A stretch of 64,000 bases of DNA from Gemmatimonadota bacterium. Lineage in GTDB: Bacteria; Gemmatimonadota; Gemmatimonadetes; Gemmatimonadales; Gemmatimonadaceae. The translations under genes and the position numbers were made by a program. The stretch spans positions 117,992 to 181,991 of the forward strand of contig BJHH01000005.1 of NCBI GenBank assembly GCA_014192065.1, read 5' to 3'. A model generated the notes under the pieces. It was not told the origin of the DNA. It saw only the letters and a list, made by a program, of their open reading frames with translations, and searched no databases. Shown piece after piece: positions 17,118 through 25,748 of the stretch. Position 1 is the stretch's first letter. Each line of letters begins with the position of its first letter.

Positions 17118-17152
17118 TACATTCGGTTCAGGCAGCGCGCTGCCGAGTTCGT

Positions 17153-17185
17153 CAAGCCCCGCGGTCAAATTGATGGCGGGGCTTG
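17153..17185 (+). terminator. Hairpin terminator after bacilliredoxin gene
   Basis: Perfect 10-bp stem CAAGCCCCGC / GCGGGGCTTG (17153-17162 and 17176-17185) with a 13-nt loop, 36 nt after the stop. The T-rich tail is poor (TCATTG). A small self-complementary GGCAGCGCGCTGCC lies just before it. Confidence 0.6.
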
Positions 17186-17234
17186 TCATTGAAAAGAACT
17201 TGTAATCGCAGAGGACGCGCGGTAAACTCTGCGC

Positions 17235-17558
17235 GTGGCCAGGACTCCCCGCTCATCCCCAGTTGCCCCGGCGCTCGACCGCGTCATTCACGAGCCCATT
17301 CGCCTCGGGATCATCAGTGCGCTGGCCGTGAACGCGAGTCTCTCGTTCAACGAGCTGAAGCAGCGCCTCGATACGACTGACGGCAACGTGAGCGTGCATG
17401 CCCGCAAGCTTGAGGACGCTGGTTTCCTCAGCTGCCACAAGGGATATGAGGGCCGCGTGCCGCGCACCGAGTACAAGCTCACGGCGTCTGGCCGCAGGGC
17501 GATGGAGCGCTACTTCGCCCAGATGACGGCGCTCATTGAGGCCGCGCGCGCGAAGTAG
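17235..17558 (+). CDS. Small winged-helix transcriptional regulator (MarR/ArsR-like fold)
   Basis: 107 residues forming a single winged-helix domain of the HTH_34 type: DRVIHEPIRLGIISALAV (first helices), LSFNELKQRLDTTDGNVSVH (helix-turn-helix), ARKLEDAGFLSCHKGYEGRVPRTEYKLT (recognition end and wing) and a C-terminal dimerisation helix. No ligand domain or Cys pair for metal sensing is visible. GTG at 17235 begins the only plausible full-length form. Target unknown; a decayed patch and an MFS exporter lie downstream on the same strand, and regulation of that exporter is possible but unproven. Confidence 0.85.
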   Translation: MARTPRSSPVAPALDRVIHEPIRLGIISALAVNASLSFNELKQRLDTTDGNVSVHARKLEDAGFLSCHKGYEGRVPRTEYKLTASGRRAMERYFAQMTALIEAARAK

Positions 17559-17638
17559 GCCCATGCGCTGGCGCCGCCGGTTTCAGCGATGAATCCCTTG
17601 CCTACGCGCTCAGGCGTACCGGATCCACCGCACGAGGA

Positions 17639-17887
17639 GTGTTCACAAGTGTTGATGAGTATGCGCGAGTAGTTGCTAAAAATTTCAACGCTGCAATGAA
17701 GTATCAGGCAGAGAGATTCTATGGGTATGGGTTCACGCGAAAAGATGCGCTCAATGCGGGCAAGTCGGTTACTGAAACATTTGATGGATTTCGCCACACG
17801 GCCCCTCGCGCTCGCAAGTGCTACGACGTGGGCCTCAGCGTTGGATTATCCCTTGGGAGGCATGCGAATGGCGAACGAGCTCGATGA
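17639..17887 (+). other. Low-GC open frame of unknown origin
   Basis: An 82-codon frame starting at GTG 17639. The first about 160 nt are much richer in A/T (roughly half) than the surrounding genes. The peptide (SVDEYARVVAKNFNAAMKYQ and onward) looks protein-like over about 55 residues and then becomes Arg-rich and unconvincing. GAGGA lies right against the GTG, too close to serve it well. It is not recognised. It may be a fragment of a transferred gene; see the receiver-domain remnant that follows. Confidence 0.25.
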
Positions 17888-17999
17888 AATCGCAGGGCCG
17901 ATTGACCGCGAAGGACTCGAGACCGGCGTCAACTATTTGCCGAAGCCGTTCGCGGCCCATGCGTGCTCGCGCATTCTGCGCAACGTACGCTCCCGCTGA
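17888..17999 (+). pseudogene. Remnant of a response-regulator receiver domain
   Basis: In this frame the last about 35 codons before the MFS start encode ETGVNYLPKPFAAHACSRIL followed by RNVRSR. This closely resembles the C-terminal end of receiver domains of hybrid kinases (G-x-x-Y/F-L-P-K-P-F then a helix with L...VR). The upstream part of such a domain (acidic pocket and phospho-Asp) is absent. Read as a decayed fragment. The terminal TGA overlaps the MFS ATG (TGATG). Confidence 0.45.
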
Positions 18000-19222
18000 T
18001 GGCCCCTCTGAACGTGAAGGGACGCCGCGCGGCCGTTCGTTTCATCTTTATTACCGTCGTCCTCGACGTGATTGCGATGGGGATCATCATCCCCGTACTG
18101 CCGTCGCTGATCCGTGAGTTCGTGCACGGCGACATGGTGCGGACGTCCACGTACTACGGCGTGTTCGGCACCGTGTGGGCCCTGATGCAGTTCTTCTGCT
18201 CGCCGATCATCGGCATGCTGTCGGACCGGTTTGGCCGCCGCCGCGTGATTCTCCTCGCGAACTTCGGGTTGGGGCTCGACTACATCGTGATGGCACTCGC
18301 ACCGTCAATCGGCTGGCTGTTCGTCGGGCGAATTGTTTCGGGGATCACCGGGGCGAGCTGGACCACGGCGGGCGCGTACATCGCCGATATCACGGAGCCC
18401 GAGCAACGTGCCAAGGGGTTCGGCATACTCGGCGCAGCGTGGGGCGTGGGGTTTGTGCTTGGCCCAGCCCTCGGCGGTGTGCTTGGTGGAGTGGATCCGC
18501 GGTTGCCGTTCTGGACGGCGGCCGTGCTGACGTTAGCGAACGCGATGTACGGATTGTTCGTGCTACCGGAATCGCTGCCGCCGGAGAAACGCACGGCATT
18601 CAACTGGAAGCGCGCGAATCCGGTGGGCTCGCTCACGTTGCTGCGCTCGCATCACGAACTCCTTGGCCTCGCGGCAGTCAACGCGATCTACTTCCTCGCG
18701 CACCAGGCCTTTCCGACTGTGTTCGTACTCTACGCCGGCTATCGGTATGGCTGGGGGCCGCGCGCGGTGGGGCTCACCCTCGCGGTGGTTGGGGTGTGCA
18801 CGGCGATCGTGCAGGCCGGCCTCATCCACAAGGCGGTGGTCCGGTTCGGAGAGCGCCGCTGCCTCGTGGCCGGCCTCGCGTTTGGCGTGGTGTCGTTCTC
18901 CGTGTGGGGCTTTGCGTCCATCGGATGGGTGGGCCTATTTGCCATTCCGTTCGGATCGATGATGGGACTCTTCAGTCCATCGGCGCAGGGGCTGATGTCC
19001 AAACGCGTCAGCGCATCGGAGCAGGGGCAGCTCCAGGGGGCGGCGGCGAGCATCATGGGCATCACGGGTATGATTGGCCCGGCGCTCTTCACGATGACCT
19101 TCGCCGCGTTCATTGACGGCAAGGGCTTTCAGTTGCCCGGCGCACCCTTCTTTCTGGCCGCCGCACTGTCCACGCTGGCCATGCTGCTGGCGTGGCGAGT
19201 GACGCGACCGCAACCCACTTAA
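17999..19222 (+). CDS. MFS drug exporter, TetA/TCR type
   Basis: 407 residues with twelve hydrophobic segments. The loop between helices 2 and 3 carries GMLSDRFGRRRVILLANFG, the classical MFS motif A. The first helix contains DVIAMGIIIPVLPSLIREF and helix 5 GPALGGVLGG, as in TetA-class proton antiporters. Expected to sit in the inner membrane; substrate unknown. ATG 17999 overlaps the preceding stop. Two hairpins about 100 and 150 nt downstream probably end the transcript. Confidence 0.88.
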   Translation: MAPLNVKGRRAAVRFIFITVVLDVIAMGIIIPVLPSLIREFVHGDMVRTSTYYGVFGTVWALMQFFCSPIIGMLSDRFGRRRVILLANFGLGLDYIVMALAPSIGWLFVGRIVSGITGASWTTAGAYIADITEPEQRAKGFGILGAAWGVGFVLGPALGGVLGGVDPRLPFWTAAVLTLANAMYGLFVLPESLPPEKRTAFNWKRANPVGSLTLLRSHHELLGLAAVNAIYFLAHQAFPTVFVLYAGYRYGWGPRAVGLTLAVVGVCTAIVQAGLIHKAVVRFGERRCLVAGLAFGVVSFSVWGFASIGWVGLFAIPFGSMMGLFSPSAQGLMSKRVSASEQGQLQGAAASIMGITGMIGPALFTMTFAAFIDGKGFQLPGAPFFLAAALSTLAMLLAWRVTRPQPT

Positions 19223-19321
19223 CGTCTCACGCGATGCCAGGGCAGGTTAGTTACACAATTGTGAAGTCGTGGTCATTTGCCGCCTATTGCAGCCACGTAA
19301 AATAAATGTAAAAAATGCGAC

Positions 19322-19360
19322 CGCCGGGCAGCGTTCGTCACTGACCCGGCGATTTTGTTT
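19322..19360 (+). terminator. Rho-independent terminator
   Basis: A 7-bp stem CGCCGGG (19322-19328) / CCCGGCG (19345-19351) is followed by ATTTTGTTT. This is the canonical form on the + strand. It is 100 nt after the MFS stop. Confidence 0.75.
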
Positions 19361-19372
19361 ACAGGCGGCCGT

Positions 19373-19408
19373 GTCTCCTCGAGTGTTTGGAGACTCGGTT
19401 TTGTTTTC
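19373..19408 (+). terminator. Second terminator-like hairpin
   Basis: GTCTCC (19373-19378) pairs with GGAGAC (19389-19394) around a 10-nt loop, then TCGGTTTTGTTTTC. It lies 12 nt after the first terminator, forming a tandem. Confidence 0.5.
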
Positions 19409-19650
19409 GTTTGATGGAGGAGTGGTCAGGTCGAACCGATCCTTAATGCGATCGTTGCATTCGCGCGTTCCCTGTCGCGCTTAGGGCGTTTGTGTAGATA
19501 AGTCGCGTCCGCAAGCAAGACACTCCACAGTCTGGTACAACCCGCTGCGACGGCATTCCACGCGAGGCAACACGAGTCCGATCAAGTACGAGCGGGCGGC
19601 AGTGGCTTAGCTCACCGTCCACTGAACCTGGGGCAGCTGGCTAATGCATG

Positions 19651-20985
19651 TCAATAACGGCGTCCTAACTTGATGACTAGCAAGACGTTAGCGATGCTCA
19701 TTCGTTTGCCGGTCATCAGTAACCCGACGCGATAAATCCGCGCCGACACCCAGATTGCGCCGAAGCAGGCGAGCAGAAGGCCCGCCAGTGACGTCCCGAT
19801 CTGCCACGCCGGCACCTGCGTGCCGCTCATGACGAGCGGCATGATGATCGGCGAGCTGAATGGCAGGAGGCTCATCACCGTCGCCATGGTGCCCGTCGGT
19901 TGCGCCAAGATTGGCTGCACGAGGATGATGCTCGCCACGAGCAGCAACATCACAGGCTGGGCGGCCTGCGCGGCCTCTTCCTGGCTGTTGCACATGGCGC
20001 CGACGGCCGCGAAGAGCGAGGCGTAGAACGTGTAGCCGAGGAGGAAGTAGAGCACGAGGCAGACCAGCTGGAACGCCGAGACCTGCGGCATCGTGATGGT
20101 TGTGATCCCCATCGATGCCGCCATACCTAGGCCGTACGCCGAGATGGCGACGGCGAAACCAAGCCAGACGAGCTGCTGCGTGAGGCCCACCGCGCCGACC
20201 CCGATCACCTTGCCGGCAAGGAGCGTCTCTGGCGAAATGCTCGACACGACGACCTCGGCAACCCGCGTCGTCTTTTCTTCGAGTACGCCGCGGAGAATGT
20301 TCTGGCCGTACAGGATGATCATCATGTACAGCAGGAAGGCGATCAGGAACCCGAAGATCGCGCTCACGAGTCCGGAGCCGCCCCGCCCCTTGGACGTGAT
20401 GCGCTCGGTGCTCAAGTCGGCCTTCACGCGCGCGAGTGAATCGGCGCGTAGACCGGTGATGCCGGCGCCCTCGAGACGCTGGGTGAGCAGCGCGGAGCGG
20501 AGGGCCCCCTCGATCTGGCTCATGGCGCCGAGTGACGAGGCGTTTTTACCCGCGTAGCGTGCTTTGGCGGTCGCGACCGTGGCCGAATCGAGCACGAGAT
20601 ACCCCTGCGTCACGCCACGCATCACATCGATCGTCGCGGTGCTTTCGGCGGCGGCTAATGCGGTGCTGGCGAGCCTGACGATCTGTGGATCGATAATGAC
20701 GATCGGTGTCGAACCACTGACGACCTTCTGGAGCGTGTTGTTCTCCGCACGCTCGCGCATCGCCCTGGCCACGCGAACGCCGAGTTCGCTGCCCGTGGCA
20801 TCGAGGATGCGGATGTCGGGGCCCGACGCCTGCTGCACGCTGCGCACCGTGAGCAGAGCGGGTAGCACCGAAATGGCCAGAAAGAACACCGGCCCGAACA
20901 CCGTCGTGAAGATGAACCACTTGGTGCGCACCCGCTCGACGTACTCGCGCTTGATCACCGCCATCAGCCTGGACGCCCTAACCAT
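19651..20985 (-). CDS. ABC-2 type transporter permease (NatB-like)
   Basis: 444 residues. The N-terminal cytoplasmic stretch IKREYVERVRTKWFIF and first membrane helix are typical of NatB/YhaP-like ABC-2 permeases. A large external domain (about residues 50-215) and five further hydrophobic segments follow, including LYMMIILYGQNILRGVLEEK, the conserved coupling region. Family members export Na+, antibiotics or unknown substrates. The ATG at 20985 overlaps the end of the ATPase gene by 8 nt, so the two are translationally coupled; an internal ATG at 20964 is an alternative start. Confidence 0.9.
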   Translation of the reverse strand: MVRASRLMAVIKREYVERVRTKWFIFTTVFGPVFFLAISVLPALLTVRSVQQASGPDIRILDATGSELGVRVARAMRERAENNTLQKVVSGSTPIVIIDPQIVRLASTALAAAESTATIDVMRGVTQGYLVLDSATVATAKARYAGKNASSLGAMSQIEGALRSALLTQRLEGAGITGLRADSLARVKADLSTERITSKGRGGSGLVSAIFGFLIAFLLYMMIILYGQNILRGVLEEKTTRVAEVVVSSISPETLLAGKVIGVGAVGLTQQLVWLGFAVAISAYGLGMAASMGITTITMPQVSAFQLVCLVLYFLLGYTFYASLFAAVGAMCNSQEEAAQAAQPVMLLLVASIILVQPILAQPTGTMATVMSLLPFSSPIIMPLVMSGTQVPAWQIGTSLAGLLLACFGAIWVSARIYRVGLLMTGKRMSIANVLLVIKLGRRY

Positions 20986-21940
20986 GACCGCTCATCCCCG
21001 GCTCGACACCCGTCGCGCCGACCTTTTCGAGAAAGATCTGGTGCAGCGACGGCTGCACGAGTTCGAATCGCTGGACTTCAACGCCCGCCGCGATGATCGC
21101 GCGGAGCAGCGCCTGTGGATCGGCTCCCTGGTGGAGCTTCACCTCGAAAAACCGGTTCTGGTCGTCGACCTTGTCGATCATTCTCTGGTCGGCGAGCAAC
21201 GCGGCGAGCCGCTCCTGCCCGCCCGCGATACTGAGCGCGACGTTATTGCCGCCATGCGCCCCCTTCACGCTGGCCACCGTGCCGTCAAGGATCTTCGTAC
21301 CGCCGGCAATGATGCAGACCGAGTCGCAGAGGCGTTCGGCGTTGTCCATCAGGTGCGTCGAGAAGATCACCGTCTTGCCGCGCTTTCGGAGCTCGACGAC
21401 CGTGTCCTTGAGCGCCTGGGCGTTGATCGGGTCGAGGCCGCTGAACGGCTCATCGAGGATCACGAGGTCTGGGTCGTGCAGTAGCGTGGCGATGAACTGC
21501 ACCTTTTGCTGCATACCGCGGGAAAGTTCGTCGACCTTGGCTTTGCCCCAGTCCTTGTCGGGGGTCTTCAGCGAGAGGCGTTCGAGCCATTCGTCGATGC
21601 GATGGTCGGCGTTCCGGGCGCTTACACCTTTGAGTTCGGCGAGGAACCGGAGGACCCGTCGCACTTCCATCTTCTTGTAGAGGCCGCGCTCCTCGGGGAG
21701 GTACCCGACGCGGTCGATCGTGCGGTAATCACGGTTTGAGGCGCCAAATATCGAGATCGTACCCTCATCGGGCGCGATGATGTTCAGGACCATACGGATC
21801 GTGGTGGTCTTGCCGGCCCCGTTGGGGCCCAAGAGGCCGTAGACAGTTCCCTTGGGTACAGCCAGCGACAGCGCATCGACGGCTGTGTGTTCGGCGTAGC
21901 GCTTGGAGACTCCCCGAATATCGAGGGCGAGTTCGCTCAT
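20978..21940 (-). CDS. ABC transporter ATP-binding protein (NatA-like)
   Basis: 320-residue ATPase partner of the downstream permease. Walker A GPNGAGKTTT, Q-loop region VGYLPEERGLYKKM, signature LSRGMQQK, Walker B LVILDEPFSGLDPI and switch His in VIFSTHLMDNAE are all intact. The C-terminal about 90 residues form the extra domain (DUF4162-like) common in NatA/CcmA-type export ATPases. Divergent from the TSUP gene with about 50 bp between them. Confidence 0.94.
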   Translation of the reverse strand: MSELALDIRGVSKRYAEHTAVDALSLAVPKGTVYGLLGPNGAGKTTTIRMVLNIIAPDEGTISIFGASNRDYRTIDRVGYLPEERGLYKKMEVRRVLRFLAELKGVSARNADHRIDEWLERLSLKTPDKDWGKAKVDELSRGMQQKVQFIATLLHDPDLVILDEPFSGLDPINAQALKDTVVELRKRGKTVIFSTHLMDNAERLCDSVCIIAGGTKILDGTVASVKGAHGGNNVALSIAGGQERLAALLADQRMIDKVDDQNRFFEVKLHQGADPQALLRAIIAAGVEVQRFELVQPSLHQIFLEKVGATGVEPGMSGHG

Positions 21941-21992
21941 CTGTGTGCTGCTATCCCTTGTTTGGGGCGGGGCGCGCTCCGAATATACGAAG

Positions 21993-22736
21993 ATGCCAGA
22001 TACTGAGTTTCTGCTCGTATGCGCATCGCTGCTCGTGGTGGCATTCCTGTACTCGGCCGTCGGACATGCCGGCGCATCGGGTTATATCGCCGTCCTGACA
22101 CTCTTCGGATTCGCGGCCGAGGGCATCCGGCCGGTCGCCCTGATGCTCAATATCCTCGTGGCGACGATTGGCACGATTCAGTTTGCGCGCGCGGGCCATT
22201 TTTCGTGGAAACTCTTCTGGCCATTCGCGGTGGTTGCCTTTCCGCTCGCGTATTTCGGAGGGTACGTCACCTTGCCCACGCATTGGCTGAAGGTGCTGAT
22301 CGGGATCGTCCTGCTCGCCTCGGCGGTGCGGTTCCTGATCACTCCCGGTCCCGAGACTGAGGTGCGTCCACCGTCAACTGGCGTGGCGGTTGCGGTCGGT
22401 GGTGGACTTGGCCTGCTGGCCGGACTGACCGGAACGGGGGGCGGCATTTTCCTCACGCCGATCCTGATCTTTATGAAGTGGTCCAGAACCAAGCAGGCGT
22501 CGGCGGTGTCGGCGGCGTTCATCCTCGTGAATTCCATCGCCGGACTCGCCGGGTTTGCGACGAACGCCGGGACCTTTTCGCTACTGCCAGCGAATGCGGT
22601 CTGGTTTCCCGTGGTGGCTGTCGCCGGCGGGGCAGCCGGGTCGTACCTCGGCAGCCGAAAGCTGGACGCCACGATCATCAAGCGCCTCCTCGCCGTCGTC
22701 TTGACCATCGCTGGGCTCAAGCTCGTCCTCACATGA
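21993..22736 (+). CDS. TSUP-family (TauE/SafE) membrane permease
   Basis: 247 residues with about eight hydrophobic segments arranged as two repeats. Each repeat begins with a conserved glycine-rich patch: YSAVGHAGASGYIAVL and LLAGLTGTGGGIFLTPILI. This is the sulfite exporter TauE/SafE (anion permease) family. ATG 21993 is taken because it starts the first helix. Its stop overlaps the start of the HAD phosphatase gene (ATGA). The substrate may be sulfite, sulfoacetate or another organic anion; nothing adjacent decides it. Confidence 0.87.
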   Translation: MPDTEFLLVCASLLVVAFLYSAVGHAGASGYIAVLTLFGFAAEGIRPVALMLNILVATIGTIQFARAGHFSWKLFWPFAVVAFPLAYFGGYVTLPTHWLKVLIGIVLLASAVRFLITPGPETEVRPPSTGVAVAVGGGLGLLAGLTGTGGGIFLTPILIFMKWSRTKQASAVSAAFILVNSIAGLAGFATNAGTFSLLPANAVWFPVVAVAGGAAGSYLGSRKLDATIIKRLLAVVLTIAGLKLVLT

Positions 22737-23386
22737 TCTCCGCCCTGTTGTTCGACTTCGACGGAACGCTCGTCCATACGGCGCCGGGCATCCTCGCCGG
22801 GTTTCGGATTGCGCTTAACGCCGCCGGCGTGACAGCGGTTGAGGCGATCGACGAGCGTGTGATTGGTCCGCCGCTGATGACGACGCTCAGGCGGCTGACT
22901 GGCCTCGACTCGGCGCCGGAACTCGACCGACTTGCCACGCTGTTCAAGGCGACGTACGACACAGCCGGTGTGCTCGAAGCCGAGCCGTACGATGGGCTTG
23001 CCGACGTACTTCGAGCGCTCGACGAGGCGAAGCGCAGGGCGTTCGTGGTCACGAACAAGCGCCTGGCTCCTGCGCGCGTGATCGCGGCCCGACTCGGCAT
23101 TTTGCCGCACCTGAAGGGCCTGTATTCCCTCGATTCGTTCACGCCGCCGGCGCCGCGGAAAGCGGTTGTTGTGGAGCGACTGCTCCACGAGCACGGCATC
23201 GACGCTGCGACGGGCGTGATGGTCGGAGACTCTGTCGAGGACGCCGCCGCGGCGGCCGCGAACGGCCTCCGGTTCATCGCCGCGACCTATGGGTATGGCA
23301 CACCGCTCCTGTTCCAGGGAGCGGCGCCGGTGGCCTCGCTCGACCGGCTCGCCGACTTGCCTGATCTTCTGCGCCAGCTCGACTGA
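22733..23386 (+). CDS. HAD-superfamily hydrolase, phosphoglycolate phosphatase-like
   Basis: 217 residues. Motif I FDFDGTLVHTAPG (nucleophile and acid/base Asp), motif II VVTNK, the motif III Lys probably in the PRKAVV segment, and motif IV VGDSVEDAAAA are present, with a helical cap between motifs I and II. This is the Gph/PGMB-like subclass IA pattern. Substrate unknown. It overlaps the TSUP stop by 4 nt and is therefore translationally coupled to the permease. Confidence 0.88.
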   Translation: MISALLFDFDGTLVHTAPGILAGFRIALNAAGVTAVEAIDERVIGPPLMTTLRRLTGLDSAPELDRLATLFKATYDTAGVLEAEPYDGLADVLRALDEAKRRAFVVTNKRLAPARVIAARLGILPHLKGLYSLDSFTPPAPRKAVVVERLLHEHGIDAATGVMVGDSVEDAAAAAANGLRFIAATYGYGTPLLFQGAAPVASLDRLADLPDLLRQLD

Positions 23387-23431
23387 ATTGCGCCGGCTAC
23401 ATTCTTGACGTCACCGCACTGGGAGTGATCG

Positions 23432-24064
23432 ATGAACCTGACGCGTAGAGTATTTGTCCGCTGGTCCGCGTTGACCTCGGCTGCGCTCGCCGTTGCAAGG
23501 CGAAGTGTTGGTGCCCAGGCCAAGCCGGCGGCACAACAGCCCGGCGCGCTGAAATGGCTCGACGTTCCGTCGCTGCTGCCGATCGCATCCGTTGTGCTCC
23601 CGGCCGAACTCGGCGCAGGGCGTGTCGAGCGTGCGGCGATCGAGTTCTCGCGCTGGATCGCGAACTATCGCGAAGGTGAGGAACTGCTCCATCCGTACGG
23701 ATCGGAACAGATTTCCACGACCGGCCCCTCACCGGCGACGAAGTGGGCTGAGCAGGTGCGCGCGCTCCACGAGTCGGCGGTGGCAAAGGATCCACAACGC
23801 AAGCCGTTCGCGAATCAGACGCTTCGTGACCGCACGGCCATCGTGGCCGATGCGCTGGCCAGCGTACAGTTTGCGGCGCGCGTCCCGTCACCGATCGCGG
23901 CCCCGCATGTGGCGCTTGCCCTGCTGGCACATTTCCTCGATTCGCCCGACGCGACGAATCTCGCGTACAACAAGGAGATCAACGCGAAGCAGTGCCGACC
24001 GCTCGCCGATTCATCCAAGGAACCGGTCACGCTCCGCAAGGCCCTCAATGGAGGGCGTGCCTGA
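23432..24064 (+). CDS. Gluconate 2-dehydrogenase subunit 3-like protein with Tat signal
   Basis: 210 residues. The N-terminus NLTRRVFVRWSALTSAALAV is a twin-arginine signal, so the protein is exported folded, presumably with the GMC flavoprotein encoded next. The mature part is helical (LLPIASVVLPAELGAGRVERA and onward), resembling the small gamma subunit of membrane-bound gluconate 2-dehydrogenase. Its stop overlaps the GMC start (TGATG), the normal gene pairing for this complex. The cytochrome c subunit often found in such sets is not seen here. Confidence 0.78.
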   Translation: MNLTRRVFVRWSALTSAALAVARRSVGAQAKPAAQQPGALKWLDVPSLLPIASVVLPAELGAGRVERAAIEFSRWIANYREGEELLHPYGSEQISTTGPSPATKWAEQVRALHESAVAKDPQRKPFANQTLRDRTAIVADALASVQFAARVPSPIAAPHVALALLAHFLDSPDATNLAYNKEINAKQCRPLADSSKEPVTLRKALNGGRA

Positions 24065-25677
24065 TGTCACGCGCATTCATCGCACGTCGCGTGGTTGAGA
24101 GCGACATCTGCATTATCGGGAGCGGCATCTCGGCGGCCATGGTGGCCGCTCAGCTGGCCGGCGAGCGTCGAGCGAGTATCATCGTGATCGAGGCTGGAGA
24201 CGACCAGCCGCAGGTGAAGGACTGGGCTGCCAACCGGAAGCGATGGATGGACTATGGATCGACACCATGGCCCAACGACCATGTCGAAGGCCTCGATGCG
24301 AACGGGATCCAGTCCCGATCGATGTGCGTTGGCGGGATGGCGATGCATTGGGGAGGTGTGACGCCGCGCTTCGCGCCCGAAGACTTCAAGACGAAGTCGC
24401 TCTGCGGCGTCGGTTATGACTGGCCCCTGTCGTACGAAGAGCTTGAGCCACACTACTACGAAGCCGAAGCGCTGATGGGCGTGAGTGGCGAGCAGGGGCC
24501 GCGCGAGATGGATCCGCGCGCGAACCCCTTTCCCATGCCGCCGCTCCCGCTGACCTACAACCTCGGCATCCTGAAGAAATGGGTCAACGATGCCGGCGTG
24601 TCGATGTGGAGCCAGCCATCGGCCAAGACCTCGCAGCCCTATCACGGGCGCGGCGCATGTTGCCGGAACGACACCTGCTTTCCGATTTGTCCGGTGAGCG
24701 CGAAGTATTCACCAGACCAGACTTGGAATCCGCTCCGCGCGAAGAAACAGGTCGTCATGCACACGCGAACGGTTGTGCGGCGACTCATTGTCGATGAGCG
24801 AAGCAATCGGATCGTCGCCGCCGTGGCGGTTGAGCGCGACCGGCCGGGGCAGGAGATCGAGTTTCGTGCGAAAACGTTCGTCGTGGCTGCTGGCTACGCG
24901 TGGTCTGCGCACCTGCTGCTCAACTCACGCAGTGCGCGGTTCCCCAACGGCGTCGCCAACCGGGCAGGCCTCGTCGGCAAGTATCTCACCGGCCATCGCA
25001 ATGTGCAGGCGTTCATCGACCTGCCGCTCACGCTCTATCCCGGCATCAACGAGCAGCATTCGCTTGTGACCAAGCAGTTCATGCGCAAGCCGCTGGGCGA
25101 GAAGTATCTCCGCCACGACCTGCGCGTCTGGGAATCCGCGGTGGGTCGCGAACCGCGTCTGAAGGATGAATCGGGCAAGCCACTCCTCGGTGATGCGCTC
25201 CTCGCCGACTGGCGGTCGCGACTCAAGACCAGCACGGCGCGCGTACGGTCCTACTACGACATCATTCCGGCCCGCGACAGCGAGCTGACGCTCGACGCGG
25301 CGAAGAAAACCCCGTGGGGCGATCCCGCGCCGCATCTGGCATTTAAGGACGACTCCGTGTCCCGCGACCTCCGCGGTTACTCGGAAGACTCCATCCGTGG
25401 GTTGTTCGGCAGGCTCGCGCAAGCTGGCAACGGCAAGATCATTCGCACCAGCGTGGACAACTTCCAGGATCATCCGGCGGGTGGCTGCCGGATGGGTGCC
25501 GACGCATCAACGGGCGTGGTGGATTCCCACGGACGCGCGTTTGACCACGAAAATCTGTTCGTCGTTGGCGCACCAACCGCGGTGAGCGGCAGCTGCGCGA
25601 ACGGCACACTCACATTCTGTGCGCTCGCACTCCGCTCGGCCGAAGAGATCGGCAAGGCCTTTCCGGCGGCCAAGTAG
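24064..25677 (+). CDS. GMC-family flavoprotein oxidoreductase
   Basis: 537-residue FAD enzyme oxidising a sugar or alcohol, probably the catalytic subunit of a periplasmic dehydrogenase with the preceding Tat-exported protein. The N-terminal ADP-binding fold is ICIIGSGISAAMVAAQLAGE; MCVGGMAMHWGGVTPRF is the FAD/substrate loop typical of this family; a four-Cys stretch (ACCRNDTCFPIC) resembles related gluconate/sorbitol dehydrogenases; DHPAGGCRMG and VVGAPTAVSGSCANGTLT form the C-terminal FAD/active-site end. It lacks its own signal, consistent with piggyback Tat export. Substrate unknown. Confidence 0.9.
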   Translation: MSRAFIARRVVESDICIIGSGISAAMVAAQLAGERRASIIVIEAGDDQPQVKDWAANRKRWMDYGSTPWPNDHVEGLDANGIQSRSMCVGGMAMHWGGVTPRFAPEDFKTKSLCGVGYDWPLSYEELEPHYYEAEALMGVSGEQGPREMDPRANPFPMPPLPLTYNLGILKKWVNDAGVSMWSQPSAKTSQPYHGRGACCRNDTCFPICPVSAKYSPDQTWNPLRAKKQVVMHTRTVVRRLIVDERSNRIVAAVAVERDRPGQEIEFRAKTFVVAAGYAWSAHLLLNSRSARFPNGVANRAGLVGKYLTGHRNVQAFIDLPLTLYPGINEQHSLVTKQFMRKPLGEKYLRHDLRVWESAVGREPRLKDESGKPLLGDALLADWRSRLKTSTARVRSYYDIIPARDSELTLDAAKKTPWGDPAPHLAFKDDSVSRDLRGYSEDSIRGLFGRLAQAGNGKIIRTSVDNFQDHPAGGCRMGADASTGVVDSHGRAFDHENLFVVGAPTAVSGSCANGTLTFCALALRSAEEIGKAFPAAK

Positions 25678-25700
25678 TTCCAATCAGTTCGCCGTCTCTA

Positions 25701-25740
25701 CGAATCTCGGGTTGTGCTCCGTGAATCTCCGCTGTTCCGC
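25701..25740. repeat. Intergenic copy of a GAATCTCCGC repeat
   Basis: The 71-bp gap between convergent genes holds CGAATCTCGGG and GTGAATCTCCGCTGTTCCGC. They resemble, in the same order, the elements at 38218-38262 (CTCCGTGGATCTCCGCC, CGAATCTCCGCGGTTTCC). Probably a member of a dispersed short repeat family. Confidence 0.5.
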
Positions 25741-25748
25741 AGTAACAG

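Larger units (their letters stand above)
19223..19650. other. 428-bp gap without a recognised gene
   Basis: The gap between the MFS exporter and the ABC permease is visibly less GC-rich than its flanks. It contains a 10-bp palindrome CACAATTGTG (19254-19263) and two terminator-like hairpins listed separately. The remaining stretch (19409-19650) shows no convincing frame, tRNA or other structured RNA. A small RNA ending at one of the hairpins cannot be excluded. Confidence 0.5.
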
